Assembly (NCBI GenBank): GCA_021405325.1
Contig: QWII01000024.1
Location: 42,476 to 106,475, forward strand
Source: Caldilinea sp. CFX5
Lineage (GTDB): Bacteria > Chloroflexota > Anaerolineae > Caldilineales > Caldilineaceae
Reading direction: 5' to 3'
DNA: 64,000 bases
Shown: positions 49,779 through 59,277 of the stretch, in pieces
Layout: each line of letters starts with the position of its first letter
Numbering within the stretch: the first letter of the stretch is position 1
Program-made: the position numbers and the translations under genes
The notes under the pieces: model-generated
Seen by the model: the letters and a program-made list of their open reading frames with translations, nothing else
The model's database searches: none
Told to the model about the DNA's origin: nothing

Positions 49779-50888
49779 CTACTGCCAGGTAAAGCGGCGC
49801 ACTTCGCTGGGGGGACTGGCGGCTTCTAAGATCATCTGACCGTTACTATCCGTTTTGACTCGCACGACGGAGATTTGCCAGGCATAGGTGGCGCTTTGAC
49901 CAGCATCGGGCGCAAACTCAGGGCCGAGGCGATAGCTGGTCGCCTTCGTCCACACGCTGGGGATCGGCTGGGAAGCATTACCGCTGGGATAGATCAACAG
50001 AACATACCACTCATTGGGCGCCAGCACATCGACGCTAATCCAGCGGAAGAGAACCGCCTCTTCGCGCAGAACCGTCTCCTCATTGGACGGCCCCATCAGA
50101 CGTGGTTCAACATAGATCGCTTCCGCATTGGTTGGCGGCGCTGATTGGGTTTGCGTAATGGCGCTTTGGGCCGGGGGCGGCGCTGCACTTTCAATCACCT
50201 CGGTCGGCGTCTGGCGCAGAGGAATCACCAACACATCGCCGGGGCGAATAATATCATTGGCCGAGAGATTATTCACGGCCAGGATGTCTTCCACGGTGCT
50301 GCCAAAGTTGACGGCAATTGACACCACCGTATCGCCTGACTGCACTGTGTATTGGAACCGCGCCGCCGGCGTTCGGTTCAGCGTCGTTTCCGCCGCCGGC
50401 CCAACAATTGGGATCAGCAAAACATCGCCGGCGCGAATCAACTCATTGGTTAAGTTGTTGGCGACTTGAATGTCAGCTACCGAAACGCCATATTGGGTTG
50501 CAATTGAAAGTAAGGTCTCCCCAGTGATGACCTGATGGCGCACGGTGCTGGTGGTTGTGGCAGGTACGACCGTTGGCGTCGGCTCCGGCGTAGCCGTTGG
50601 TGTAACAGTCACATCAAGTAGCGGCACCGTATCGGGCGCTAAGGCGGCGCCGGTCGTGGCCGCGGTTTCCGGGGCCGGCCGACTCCCCATTTGCCACCAC
50701 AAAACCAGTACGGCAATAACCGCTAAGACGAGAAGGGCGTCGATCAGCGAGATGCCGCGCGCCCGGCGCGGCGAAATACGCAGGTCATGCCCGCACATAA
50801 AGCAGCTTTCAGCATCGCGGGCGACACGCGTGCCACAGTTCGGACAACGCCGCTCTACAATCGCCGGGGAGAGTTGTTCACGTGCCAT
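49779..50888 (-). CDS. Zinc-ribbon, membrane-anchored double-LysM protein
   Basis: A 369-residue protein. Residues about 15-33 form a zinc ribbon (CPNCGTRVARDAESCFMCGH) in the cytoplasm. One membrane helix lies at about 47-66 (LIDALLVLAVIAVLVLWWQ). A Thr/Pro-rich linker follows. LysM domains lie at about 115-160 (HQVITGETLLSIATQYGVSV) and 180-225 (YTVQSGDTVVSIAVNFGSTV). A beta-rich C-terminus ends the protein. LysM domains bind N-acetylglucosamine polymers such as peptidoglycan. The zinc-ribbon/TM/LysM combination is common in Chloroflexota. A cell-wall anchoring or sensing role is inferred. Confidence 0.9.
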   Translation of the reverse strand: MAREQLSPAIVERRCPNCGTRVARDAESCFMCGHDLRISPRRARGISLIDALLVLAVIAVLVLWWQMGSRPAPETAATTGAALAPDTVPLLDVTVTPTATPEPTPTVVPATTTSTVRHQVITGETLLSIATQYGVSVADIQVANNLTNELIRAGDVLLIPIVGPAAETTLNRTPAARFQYTVQSGDTVVSIAVNFGSTVEDILAVNNLSANDIIRPGDVLVIPLRQTPTEVIESAAPPPAQSAITQTQSAPPTNAEAIYVEPRLMGPSNEETVLREEAVLFRWISVDVLAPNEWYVLLIYPSGNASQPIPSVWTKATSYRLGPEFAPDAGQSATYAWQISVVRVKTDSNGQMILEAASPPSEVRRFTWQ

Positions 50889-51019
50889 AGGTACATTATA
50901 GCATCAGGCGGTGTGTAGATGGAAAGTCATCGATGCCCAACGCGACATTTGCCGAGAGCGCAATTCGGTCAATTTGCTTGACTTGTTTGACTGGCACAGC
51001 AAGTTACCGCCAATAAAAA

Positions 51020-51047
51020 AGGTGAGTGCGTCTACCGACACTCACCT
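51020..51047 (-). terminator. Rho-independent terminator after the cytochrome gene
   Basis: AGGTGAGTG pairs with CACTCACCT; on the minus strand it is followed by TTTTTT. It ends transcripts of the cytochrome c gene 79 bp upstream. Confidence 0.85.
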
Positions 51048-51125
51048 CTTGGAACCCATTAGGAAAATTGAATGACGAGAAGAAAGGCGTACGGCAAATC
51101 AGTCAACTGTTTGGCGCAGCACAAT

Positions 51126-51686
51126 TTAGGGTTGACCATTTTGTTGTAACAAATAGGCTACCATATCGGCGATTTCCTGGGGCGTCATCTGATCCTTGAA
51201 ATTGGCCGGCATGATATTGCCGGGATAGCCCTCGACGACATGAGCGCCAGGGTTGACGATACTTTCATACAAATAAAAAGCCGGGCTTTCGCCAGAGACA
51301 CGAACAACCGCATGGTCACCCGCATTGTGCCAGGTTGGACCAGTCCTCACTTCATTGGGGTCAAGTGCATGGCAGCCAAGACAGCCATATTTCAAAGCAA
51401 TCGTTTCCACAGCGCTGATATCCGCGCCTGCGATGGCTTGGCGCACATCATCCGGGAGACCGGCAAAAACTTGATCGGGCGTCAACTCCGCCAATTTCGG
51501 CGGCACGGGCGTCGACGCAACCGAAACATTCCCCTCCGATCGCGCCAGGACTAAGCGTGGCCCTAAATCGGGCGAAATAATTTCACCATCCGCATCCGGC
51601 GCACAACCAACCACGATCAGCATAATGCTGACCAACAGACAACCTGCAATCACCGCAATCCGACGACAGGGTGCAAGGGAATTCAT
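51126..51686 (-). CDS. Lipoprotein monohaem cytochrome c
   Basis: A 186-residue exported protein. ATG 51686 has GGAGG upstream. A hydrophobic signal ends in a lipobox (LIVVGC), so it is lipid-anchored outside the membrane. The haem motif CLGCH follows near residue 100, and the axial Met is in NIMPANF near residue 160; [15 protein letters not shown] is the standard C-terminal helix. The architecture matches small cytochromes that shuttle electrons between quinol-oxidising complexes and terminal oxidases. It stands alone. Confidence 0.92.
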   Translation of the reverse strand: MNSLAPCRRIAVIAGCLLVSIMLIVVGCAPDADGEIISPDLGPRLVLARSEGNVSVASTPVPPKLAELTPDQVFAGLPDDVRQAIAGADISAVETIALKYGCLGCHALDPNEVRTGPTWHNAGDHAVVRVSGESPAFYLYESIVNPGAHVVEGYPGNIMPANFKDQMTPQEIADMVAYLLQQNGQP

Positions 51687-52053
51687 CCATACCTCCACAG
51701 GCACTTAAGCTCTTTTGATCTTTGTTACGAATCTCTTTTTAAGGGCAGGGTAACAATTACAAAACCACAACGCTAACGAGAAGCCACACTAATTGTGCAT
51801 CAGACACACTCGCTGTCGTGGCGTATTTGTTGATTGATTCACAAGCAGTTTACCACAGCCTTGGCATCCCGGCAATTTACCAGATCGTCTGCGCAATAAT
51901 TCACAAAGCGCATCATGCGCACAATCATCATTTATTTTCCTACCACCAAGAAGTCTGCGACCCTCATCATTACCAAGTAATTAACCGCTATAATGAGCGA
52001 AGGGTTTGATAGAGCAGTGTTTGCTGCTCCACCAAACCCTTCGGCTTGACTTA
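51687..52053. other. Non-coding stretch upstream of a tRNA group
   Basis: AT-rich, with no ORF of coding character, and no strong inverted repeat. It contains the leader of the cytochrome gene and the downstream end of the minus-strand tRNA group. Confidence 0.5.
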
Positions 52054-52130
52054 TGGCGTTCCCGTAGGGATTCGAACCCCAGACCTCTTGGACCGCAACC
52101 AAGCGCTCTAATCCGCTGAGCTACGGGAAC
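52054..52130 (-). tRNA. tRNA-Arg (GCG)
   Basis: Acceptor GTTCCCG/CGGGAAC, D-stem GCTC/GAGC, anticodon stem CTTGG/CCAAG with loop TTGCGGT giving GCG, T-loop TTCGAAT, encoded CCA. A G34 anticodon for CGC/CGT is unusual, since most bacteria use ACG (inosine) there. The gene itself is perfectly regular. Confidence 0.9.
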
Positions 52131-52189
52131 AAATACAGGTTTTCTCAGGCACTGCCGCTTAACCAACCGGCAAGGCGACCGAAAACCAA

Positions 52190-52284
<95 letters not shown>

Positions 52285-52338
52285 TGTCTTGCGACCTAAC
52301 AAGCATCACGGACATTGTGTGTCCATTATAGTACAGCG

Positions 52339-52428
<90 letters not shown>

Positions 52429-52560
52429 GTGACCATCCGTTCATGGCCATCCCTTGACGGATGGTGGCGGAGAGGAACAACCGCCAGTCAGTTGCTGCAC
52501 GTTTGTGTTAGCGACGGGTAGTATAGCGCAGCCTGTACAGGTTGTCAAATTCAAGGAAGC

Positions 52561-52612
52561 ATAAAATCTATGTAGCCCTCGTTGGTCTCAGTGAGGGCTA
52601 CATAGATTTTAT
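52561..52612. terminator. 20-bp perfect hairpin at the end of the aldolase/dehydrogenase gene
   Basis: ATAAAATCTATGTAGCCCTC (52561-52580) is the exact complement of 52593-52612. Its last base is part of the stop codon of the minus-strand gene. The A/T-rich outer stem gives it terminator character in either direction. Confidence 0.8.
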
Positions 52613-54609
52613 CAAATTACCCGCTCATTCCCCCCATCAATCGGCACCTGGGCGCCGGTGGTCTTGGCAAAGAGCGGACCGGCCATGGCACAAGCCAACG
52701 CGGCGACATCTTTGGCAGTGATCTCGGTCTTCAGCACATTGTTACGCTTATACTCTTCCACACTCAAGCCATAGCTACGGGCGCGGCTCTCCAGCACTTC
52801 GGGCGTCCAGATGCCGGTGTCAAAGACCTGATTGGGATGGAGGACATTGACTCGAATGCCAAATTGCCCCAGTTCCAGCGCCGCCACGCGCGCCAGTTGG
52901 GTCAACCCGGCCTTGGCCACCGAATAAGCGCCGGCGCCGGGACCGGGGGCCGGTACATTTTTCGAGGCAATGATGATAAGCGCCGGGTCAAGGCCAAGCT
53001 TCAGGTAGGGGATACTGGCCTGGATCAGCCGCTGATGACTGGTCAAATTTAGTTCCATACTGCGCGACCAGGCGGCGCTATCCATCTCGGCGATGGTCTG
53101 GCTTTTGGGGAACATGCCGGCATTACAGATGACAATGTCCAGCCCGCCAAAGGTGCGCACCGCCGCCTCGACCGCATCATTGAGTTGGCCGCTGTCGGTG
53201 ACATCGCACGGTTGGCCAAGCACACTGCTCGTGCCAAAGAGCGTGCCGATGGCCGGGTTGATGTCCAGCGCAGCAACACAGGCCCCTTGCGCCACCAACG
53301 CCTCGACACAAGCCTTGCCGATGCCGCTGGCGGCGCCGGTGACCAAGGCAACTTTGCCCTGCAAGCTGGGGCCGCTCTTGCTCTGGCGCGTCGCTTTGGC
53401 CTGTTCCAGTTCCCAATATTCGACTTCAAAAATCTCAAATTCGCCCAACGTGCGCCAGCCGCCTAAGCCCTCCGCCTTCTGGATCGCTTCAATAGTGTGA
53501 ACGTTGATGTCGTTGATGATCGCCGCCTCTTTGACCGATGGCGCAAAGGCCACCGTGCCATGGCCCGGCCAGACCGCCCAGCGCGGCGCCGGTTCCAGTT
53601 TTTTGAGCGGCTTGTTGCCAAAAATGCGTTGATAGGTCATGAGATTGCGGGCAAAGTAAGCGTCATATTCACCGACATAGCGCTGCACATCACCCACCAC
53701 ATCCTCGCCCAGGACAACGGGAATCCGCCGGGTGCGCAGCACATGATCCGGCGTCAACAGCCCACGGGTGGCGACCGCATGGATGTTGGCGACATTGGAG
53801 AAGCTCACGGCGGCATCGCTGCTATCGAGGCGCGCCACCACGGCCTCGCCACGCGCCTTGGAAACAGCCTGGCGCAGTTGGGCCAACGTCTCCAGCTTTT
53901 CGGCTTTGCGGGTGGCGGGCGGGGTAAAGATTTTGACCTGACGCGCCAGATACTCTTCCGCCTGGTTGACAATGGCGATATGGCGTTCATAGCTCTGCTT
54001 GGCGTCGTCGGCAAAGGTGAAGACGCCGTGGTTCATGAGCAGAATGCCGTCGAGCTTCTGCCAATCGACATCCTTTGTCATTTGGTAGACCGTGCGCGCC
54101 AGGATGAAGCCGGGCATGACATAAGGGACAATGAACATGCTGGGGCCATAGAGGTCGCGCACGCGCATGGCCCCGTCGGCGGTATCCATGATGGTGACAA
54201 CAGCATCGGCATGGCTGTGATCGACAAACTTGAAGGGGATGATGGCGTGTAGAATGGTCTCGACTGAAGGGGTCGGCGCGCCCGGATCGAGCAGGGCGCT
54301 GCGCAAGGTCTTGACCATGTCACCATCGCTCAGAGTTTCAAAGTCAGCCAGCCGCCGCGCCACATCCAGCCGCACCGGGGCAAAGCCGGGCTTTTCAATC
54401 GTCCCTAAATCCCAACCGCTGCCCTTGACATAGAGAACATCGATCGGATCGCCAAAAATATCGGCGACTTTAGTTTTCACCGAAGTGTTGCCGCCGCCGT
54501 GCAGCACCAATGCGGGATCGCCACCTAAAAGCCGTGACGTATAGACACGGAGCGCAAGGGGATCAGCCGCAAAAGCGGCGGCAGTTTGGTCATTCCATAA
54601 GCTTTGCAT
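52612..54609 (-). CDS. Bifunctional class II aldolase / short-chain dehydrogenase (RhaD-Adh type)
   Basis: A 665-residue fusion. Residues about 1-400 are a class II aldolase (VLHGGGNTSVKTK, VDHSHADAVVTIMDT, LLMNHGVFTF: zinc-binding His). Residues about 425-665 are a short-chain dehydrogenase (GKVALVTGAASGIGKACVEA, CNAG, AYSVAKAG with catalytic Tyr and Lys). This fusion is known from rhamnose and related deoxysugar catabolism, where it cleaves rhamnulose-phosphate-like sugars and oxidises the resulting lactaldehyde or a related aldehyde. It is monocistronic, so the sugar is inferred only by family. Confidence 0.93.
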   Translation of the reverse strand: MQSLWNDQTAAAFAADPLALRVYTSRLLGGDPALVLHGGGNTSVKTKVADIFGDPIDVLYVKGSGWDLGTIEKPGFAPVRLDVARRLADFETLSDGDMVKTLRSALLDPGAPTPSVETILHAIIPFKFVDHSHADAVVTIMDTADGAMRVRDLYGPSMFIVPYVMPGFILARTVYQMTKDVDWQKLDGILLMNHGVFTFADDAKQSYERHIAIVNQAEEYLARQVKIFTPPATRKAEKLETLAQLRQAVSKARGEAVVARLDSSDAAVSFSNVANIHAVATRGLLTPDHVLRTRRIPVVLGEDVVGDVQRYVGEYDAYFARNLMTYQRIFGNKPLKKLEPAPRWAVWPGHGTVAFAPSVKEAAIINDINVHTIEAIQKAEGLGGWRTLGEFEIFEVEYWELEQAKATRQSKSGPSLQGKVALVTGAASGIGKACVEALVAQGACVAALDINPAIGTLFGTSSVLGQPCDVTDSGQLNDAVEAAVRTFGGLDIVICNAGMFPKSQTIAEMDSAAWSRSMELNLTSHQRLIQASIPYLKLGLDPALIIIASKNVPAPGPGAGAYSVAKAGLTQLARVAALELGQFGIRVNVLHPNQVFDTGIWTPEVLESRARSYGLSVEEYKRNNVLKTEITAKDVAALACAMAGPLFAKTTGAQVPIDGGNERVI

Positions 54610-54691
54610 AATCTTTCCTTTATGCTATTGATTACCGTCACAAATAGTATAAATTGTAACGCAGTTTTGACGGATTGCAAAGGTTTTCATC

Positions 54692-55576
54692 TCATGACCA
54701 GCGGTGGATGCGCACGCCTTGCTGTTGGGCCAAAGCGGTCGCCCATTGTTGTGACCAAAGTTCATAGTCCGTCATGACACTTGCCGGGTTGGCCCGGCTG
54801 CGCACGACAAAATGGGGATAAAAAGGGCGACCGGTGGCTGTTCCCGTAGCCTGATAGCGCAGATCGATGCTCCAGCGCACGGTGTCGGTGCTATTGCGGC
54901 TGGAACTGTGGGGCGTATGTTTGTGCATCAGCAGCACACTCCCTTTACGCATGGGCAGGGTGACAATCGGACGGCGGGCCAACAGGTCGCCGTGAATGGC
55001 CGTGCCAAGCCCTGGTTTGGTGCGATGCGGAAGCAACCCTTCCCTGTGCAGACCGGGAATCAGCCGCAAACAGCCATTTTCCGGCGTGGCATCGACCAGC
55101 GGGATCCAGAGGGTAAGAATAAAGTAGGGATCCGCCTCCGGCCACGTCACCCCGGCATCCTGGTGCCAGTGAACGACATGGGGGTCGCTGCCCCGCGGGG
55201 TCAAGCCGCTGGGCAGTTTGGGCCGTAGATGCTGAATCGGACTACAAATGATCTCCGGTCCGACCAAGCTTTCGGCCATGTCCAGTAGTGTTTCATTGCG
55301 CAAAAAGGCAAAGGTCGCCGGCCCGCGCAAGTGCATAATGTCCAACTCAGGGTAGAGTACGCCCGTCTCCCGGCTGATACAAGCCAGGCGGCGGTCAAAG
55401 GGTTCCGCCGCATAAGTTTGGGTCAGTTGACCGGCGGCGCAGAGTTCATGGGCGCGCCGATCGATATAATTTTCATACTCGGCAATGAGCGGCGCCAGTT
55501 GGGCATCGGCCAGTACATCGGCCAGAACCAGGTAGCCGTCCCGGTGAAATTGTTCCAGAGCCTGTGGTGTTACCAT
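54692..55576 (-). CDS. Phytanoyl-CoA dioxygenase (PhyH) family protein
   Basis: A 294-residue Fe(II)/2-oxoglutarate oxygenase. ATG 55576 is chosen by family start (FHRDGYLVLADVL); the frame is open to 55627 and no ribosome site is strong. The iron ligands HWHQD (H-x-D) and the distal His in LLMHKHTPHSS, followed by an Arg (STDTVRWSIDLRY), are present. Family members hydroxylate varied small molecules. The substrate is unknown. Confidence 0.9.
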   Translation of the reverse strand: MVTPQALEQFHRDGYLVLADVLADAQLAPLIAEYENYIDRRAHELCAAGQLTQTYAAEPFDRRLACISRETGVLYPELDIMHLRGPATFAFLRNETLLDMAESLVGPEIICSPIQHLRPKLPSGLTPRGSDPHVVHWHQDAGVTWPEADPYFILTLWIPLVDATPENGCLRLIPGLHREGLLPHRTKPGLGTAIHGDLLARRPIVTLPMRKGSVLLMHKHTPHSSSRNSTDTVRWSIDLRYQATGTATGRPFYPHFVVRSRANPASVMTDYELWSQQWATALAQQQGVRIHRWS

Positions 55577-55725
55577 AAACCAACGTAATGCTTTCGCTAA
55601 AAGTGAAGACGCCGCCGTCCCCCGCAATTTTTGGCAAGACCGCCGCCACCCAAACGATCAACTACCTGGCAACTCTGGCTGATATTGTGGCGCCGGGGCA
55701 TGATAATTATTTCCACACGCACAAT

Positions 55726-55907
55726 AACGGATTCAGGACAGGAACGGATTAGTTGTTGATAAGGGTAGCCACGTTGTTATCGGGGCAATGTGGGGTAAAG
55801 TAAACTCTGTTTGTTGCGCAAGAACGAACGCACAAACCGAACCGTTTTCTCAATCACACGCGACAACTCGCTGCCCGTAACAAATCCGTTCCTGTACTGA
55901 ATCCGTT
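55726..55907. repeat. 182-bp element with 25-bp terminal inverted repeats
   Basis: Bases 55726-55750 and 55883-55907 are complementary with one mismatch. The 132-bp interior carries no ORF. Each arm holds two AACGGATT-type units. This long spacing is unlike the tight palindromes elsewhere and recalls a MITE. No target duplication was seen. Confidence 0.8.
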
Positions 55908-55925
55908 GATCCAGCTTCCCCGCTA

Positions 55926-56606
55926 TTATTGCTTCAGTTGGGTAAGCGCTTCCACCACAAAGGGGTAAATTGTTTCAACGATGACCGTATACCCTTCCGC
56001 TGTCGGGTGAATAAAATCGGGTTGATTGAGTTTGGGATCGCCGGCTACGCCTACCAGAAAGAAGGGGATGAGGGGTAGCTGATACTCTTCGGCCACGGCG
56101 GGATAGATCGCGCTAAAAGCGTTGGTATATTCTTCGCCCAGGTTCTGCACGGTTTGCATTCCGGCCAGGATCACGGGAACGTGGGCAGCCTGAAATGACT
56201 GCACCAACTTGCGAATATTCGCTTTGGTCAGGGCCGGATCGACGGCGCGCAGGCTGTCATTACCACCCGTCGCTAAAATGACTAAATTGGGTTTCAAGGT
56301 CAACACCCAATCGACACGCGCCAGCGCCCCCGTGGTCGTCTCGCCGCTGACGCCGGCGTTGATGACGGTGTAGTTGTAGCCAGCGGCGCGCAGTTTGCGT
56401 TCGAGTTGGGCCGGGTAGGCTTCGTCCATATTGACGCCTAAGCCTTCGGTCAAGCTATCGCCCATGGCCACGATGATGCCGTCAACGGTCTGTGCCGGCG
56501 GCGTTATCGCTGGGAGTGGGGTCGCCGTTGGCATTGGTGTCGGCGTCTCATCGGTGCATGCAGTCAACCAAAACAGCAACACAACCCATAACAATCGTAA
56601 TCGCAT
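55926..56606 (-). CDS. GDSL/SGNH-hydrolase lipoprotein (TesA-like arylesterase)
   Basis: A 226-residue exported esterase. ATG 56606 (MRLRLLWVV) gives a signal peptide ending in lipobox LTAC. Block I GDSLTEGLG carries the nucleophile Ser. Block II is NAGVSGETTTG, block III GGND, and block V DFIHPTAEG supplies Asp and His. All four SGNH residues are present. It is a lipid-anchored hydrolase of esters or thioesters on the outer face. It follows the FtsX-type permease gene on the same strand. Confidence 0.93.
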   Translation of the reverse strand: MRLRLLWVVLLFWLTACTDETPTPMPTATPLPAITPPAQTVDGIIVAMGDSLTEGLGVNMDEAYPAQLERKLRAAGYNYTVINAGVSGETTTGALARVDWVLTLKPNLVILATGGNDSLRAVDPALTKANIRKLVQSFQAAHVPVILAGMQTVQNLGEEYTNAFSAIYPAVAEEYQLPLIPFFLVGVAGDPKLNQPDFIHPTAEGYTVIVETIYPFVVEALTQLKQ

Positions 56607-56683
56607 CTTCACTTTATCACCTGCTACCTGCCACTTGTTACTTGTCACCCGCCATCATTCGGCTGAACTTCCGCCAAAGCCTG

Positions 56684-59206
56684 CTACTCTGTCGAGGTCA
56701 ATTCACGCAAAATCAGAATGGGCTTGCTACGCAGGATCGAACCGGAAGCGGCCATACCCACGCCTGTCACCAACGCCATCGTCGCTACCACCAGGAAAAG
56801 ACTGGCCCCGACCGCGGGCTGATAGTTGATCTCAAAGAGATAACGACAGAGCGCCCAACTGCCCACCTGCGCCATCAAGAGCGCGAGGAGGGCGCTGATC
56901 AAACCCAGCAACAGATTTTCCACGGTAAAGACCTGGCGCACAAAGCTGCGTTTAGCGCCGAGAACTTTGTAATAGACCGCTTCCTGGATGCGCGCCTGGC
57001 GGGTGGCGAAGACCGAACTGATCACGATTAACACACCGGCCAGCACGCTAAAAAGGGTAAAAAAGCGAATGATCTGCACTAAGCGATCCGCCACGGCGGC
57101 AGCGTTCGCCACTGTCTCGGTAATGTCGATCACGGTCACATTGGGCAGCGCCGCCACAATCCGATTGCGTAACGGGGGAACCTCCGCCGGCGGCAGGCGG
57201 GTAGCCGTAAAGATCGATTGGGGGGCGCTGCGCAAAACATCCGGCGGAAAGACAAAGAGAAAGAAGGGGCGGAAATCCTCTTCTGCTGTGCGGGTACGAA
57301 TGCTGGTGACGGTCGCCTCCAACGGTACGCCCTGAATGCGGAAGGTAATCCGGTCGCCCAGGGCAAAGGGACGCAACTCCAACAGATCATCCAAGAGCGA
57401 CACAGAGACTGTGCCAGTTGTGGAATTGGTCGGGAAGAGCGTACCGCCGCTTTGCACCGCTTCATCTTCCAGCAAGTAATCGCGGTAGGTCAAGTTAAAG
57501 GGACGAGCGAGATTATCGCCCCGGCGCTGTTCCTCCTGCGCCACATCGATCGGTTGCCCATTGATGGCAAGAATGGTGGCGCGCACCGATGGATAATATT
57601 CCAGATCCTGCCCCACCAATTCGCCAAAGGTGGTCAACTGATCTGGTTGCAGGTCGATAAAAATCACATTGGGCGCATCTGCGGGGTATGCCTCGACAAA
57701 AGCGGCGTTGAGATTCCGTTCCAACAGGTAGATACAGAAGATGACCGCCAGCGCCGCCGAGAGGGTGACGATAATCGAATAGGTGGCGTTGCGCGGGCGG
57801 AAAAGGCCGCGCATGGCCTGCCGCAACACCATTGACTGAAAGGGGGTGCGGCGCAATAGCCAAAGCGCAACCAAGGTCAAGAGCGCCGCCAGCAGTAACA
57901 GCCCCAGCACGCCACCGACAAAGTACAGTCCCAGTGACAGCCGGCGCAATTGCCAGAGCACCATGCCGATAAAAAAGGTCGTCAGGATGAGCAGCACGAT
58001 CACATAGGGCAGTCGCCAGACCAGCGGCGGGTTCTCTTTGCGGAAGATGAAGTTGGGTTTGAGTTCATCCAGTTGATAGACCGGCAGAAAGGTGAAACAG
58101 GTGACGACAATCAGCCCCAACGCCACCCCCTCGGCCAGCGTGCGCAGCGAGATGGTCAATTCGATATTCGGCGGCAGCAGATTGCCCAGCAGCAGCGGAA
58201 AGAGGCGTTCCAATAGCAGGCCGGCGCCAATGCCCAACCCTGTACCGACCAGCCCCAACAGGGTGACAACCGCCAGAAAATTGACCGTAACAAAGCGGCT
58301 GCTGGCGCCCACCGTTTTGATCACCGCAATCGTATTGTTGCGTTCCCGCAGGAGAGCGGTAAGCGCCGCTTGAATGCCAACCCCGGCCAGCAACAGTGTG
58401 AAGATCGCCACCAGACTTAGAAAGAGCAACAGGTTATCAAAGAAGCGCTGCACCCCGGAGCGGGCCGAGCGGTAGGTCTCCACATCCTCTTGCGGTTCCA
58501 TCACCGCACGCAGACGATTAGCAACGGGATCGAGTTGTGTCTCATCACTCAATTTGAGCAACACCGTATAGTTGACGCGGCTGCCTTCTTTGACCAGATC
58601 GATCGCCGCCAGATCGCGGCTGTCAATAAAGATGCGCGGCCCCAGGGTGAAAAAATTGACCGGGCGATCCGGTTCAAAGGTGACGACATCGCCGATCGTC
58701 AAGGTGGCCTGACCAATTTGCAGCCCATCGCCAATTTTTAGTTGCAGTCGATCCAGTAGCTCCTGCGCAACAACCACAACGCCTGGCTGCATCACTTCAT
58801 GAAAAGGACGACCAGAGGCGAGGGTGACAACACCATAAAAGGGATAGCCTTGTTCCACCACCTTGAGATTGGCAAGCAGGGTTGCTTCACCAGTGGCAAC
58901 CCGCACCACGGAAATAAACTCGTATAGGCGCGCCGCCTCTGCTGCGCCGCTGGTCGTCAAGCGCTGAAGTTCATTCACCAAAGGTACGGAGAGCGGGAAA
59001 TTGGAATCAACGACAATATCCGCCGCTTGCAGCGAACGGGCATCACGCAGCAGGGCGCGGTTCACACTGTCGCCAAACCCACGCAGCGCGACCAGGGTGA
59101 TCATTGAGAGCATCACACAGAGAATCAAAACGATGGATTGCTTGCCGGTGCTGGTTAGTTGGCGTCGAATAAAGGTTGGGTGGAGCAGAACAAGAGTAGT
59201 ACGCAT
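56684..59206 (-). CDS. FtsX-family ABC transporter permease (duplicated, 10 helices)
   Basis: An 840-residue membrane protein from ATG 59206 (AGGTGA upstream; GTG 59215 also possible). Two FtsX units are visible. The first has an N-terminal helix (QSIVLILCVMLSMITLV), a large extracytoplasmic domain and three helices (LFLSLVAIFTLLLAGVGIQA ...). The second repeats this after about residue 470. It corresponds to the YbbP-type permease that pairs with YbbA/LolD-like ATPases in lipid or lipoprotein extraction. The ATPase gene is upstream with a palindrome between. Confidence 0.93.
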   Translation of the reverse strand: MRTTLVLLHPTFIRRQLTSTGKQSIVLILCVMLSMITLVALRGFGDSVNRALLRDARSLQAADIVVDSNFPLSVPLVNELQRLTTSGAAEAARLYEFISVVRVATGEATLLANLKVVEQGYPFYGVVTLASGRPFHEVMQPGVVVVAQELLDRLQLKIGDGLQIGQATLTIGDVVTFEPDRPVNFFTLGPRIFIDSRDLAAIDLVKEGSRVNYTVLLKLSDETQLDPVANRLRAVMEPQEDVETYRSARSGVQRFFDNLLLFLSLVAIFTLLLAGVGIQAALTALLRERNNTIAVIKTVGASSRFVTVNFLAVVTLLGLVGTGLGIGAGLLLERLFPLLLGNLLPPNIELTISLRTLAEGVALGLIVVTCFTFLPVYQLDELKPNFIFRKENPPLVWRLPYVIVLLILTTFFIGMVLWQLRRLSLGLYFVGGVLGLLLLAALLTLVALWLLRRTPFQSMVLRQAMRGLFRPRNATYSIIVTLSAALAVIFCIYLLERNLNAAFVEAYPADAPNVIFIDLQPDQLTTFGELVGQDLEYYPSVRATILAINGQPIDVAQEEQRRGDNLARPFNLTYRDYLLEDEAVQSGGTLFPTNSTTGTVSVSLLDDLLELRPFALGDRITFRIQGVPLEATVTSIRTRTAEEDFRPFFLFVFPPDVLRSAPQSIFTATRLPPAEVPPLRNRIVAALPNVTVIDITETVANAAAVADRLVQIIRFFTLFSVLAGVLIVISSVFATRQARIQEAVYYKVLGAKRSFVRQVFTVENLLLGLISALLALLMAQVGSWALCRYLFEINYQPAVGASLFLVVATMALVTGVGMAASGSILRSKPILILRELTSTE

Positions 59207-59222
59207 ATTGTTCACCTAAACC

Positions 59223-59274
59223 GTAGTAAAGACGTTAGTCTTCGGGGCGCGCTGAAGACTAACGTCTTTACTAC
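59223..59274. repeat. Perfect 21-bp inverted repeat between the ABC ATPase and permease genes
   Basis: Bases 59223-59243 are the exact complement of 59254-59274 with a 10-nt loop. It starts 3 bp after the ATPase stop and ends 17 bp before the permease start, inside one operon, so it may set relative expression by attenuation or mRNA processing. Confidence 0.9.
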
Positions 59275-59277
59275 TGG

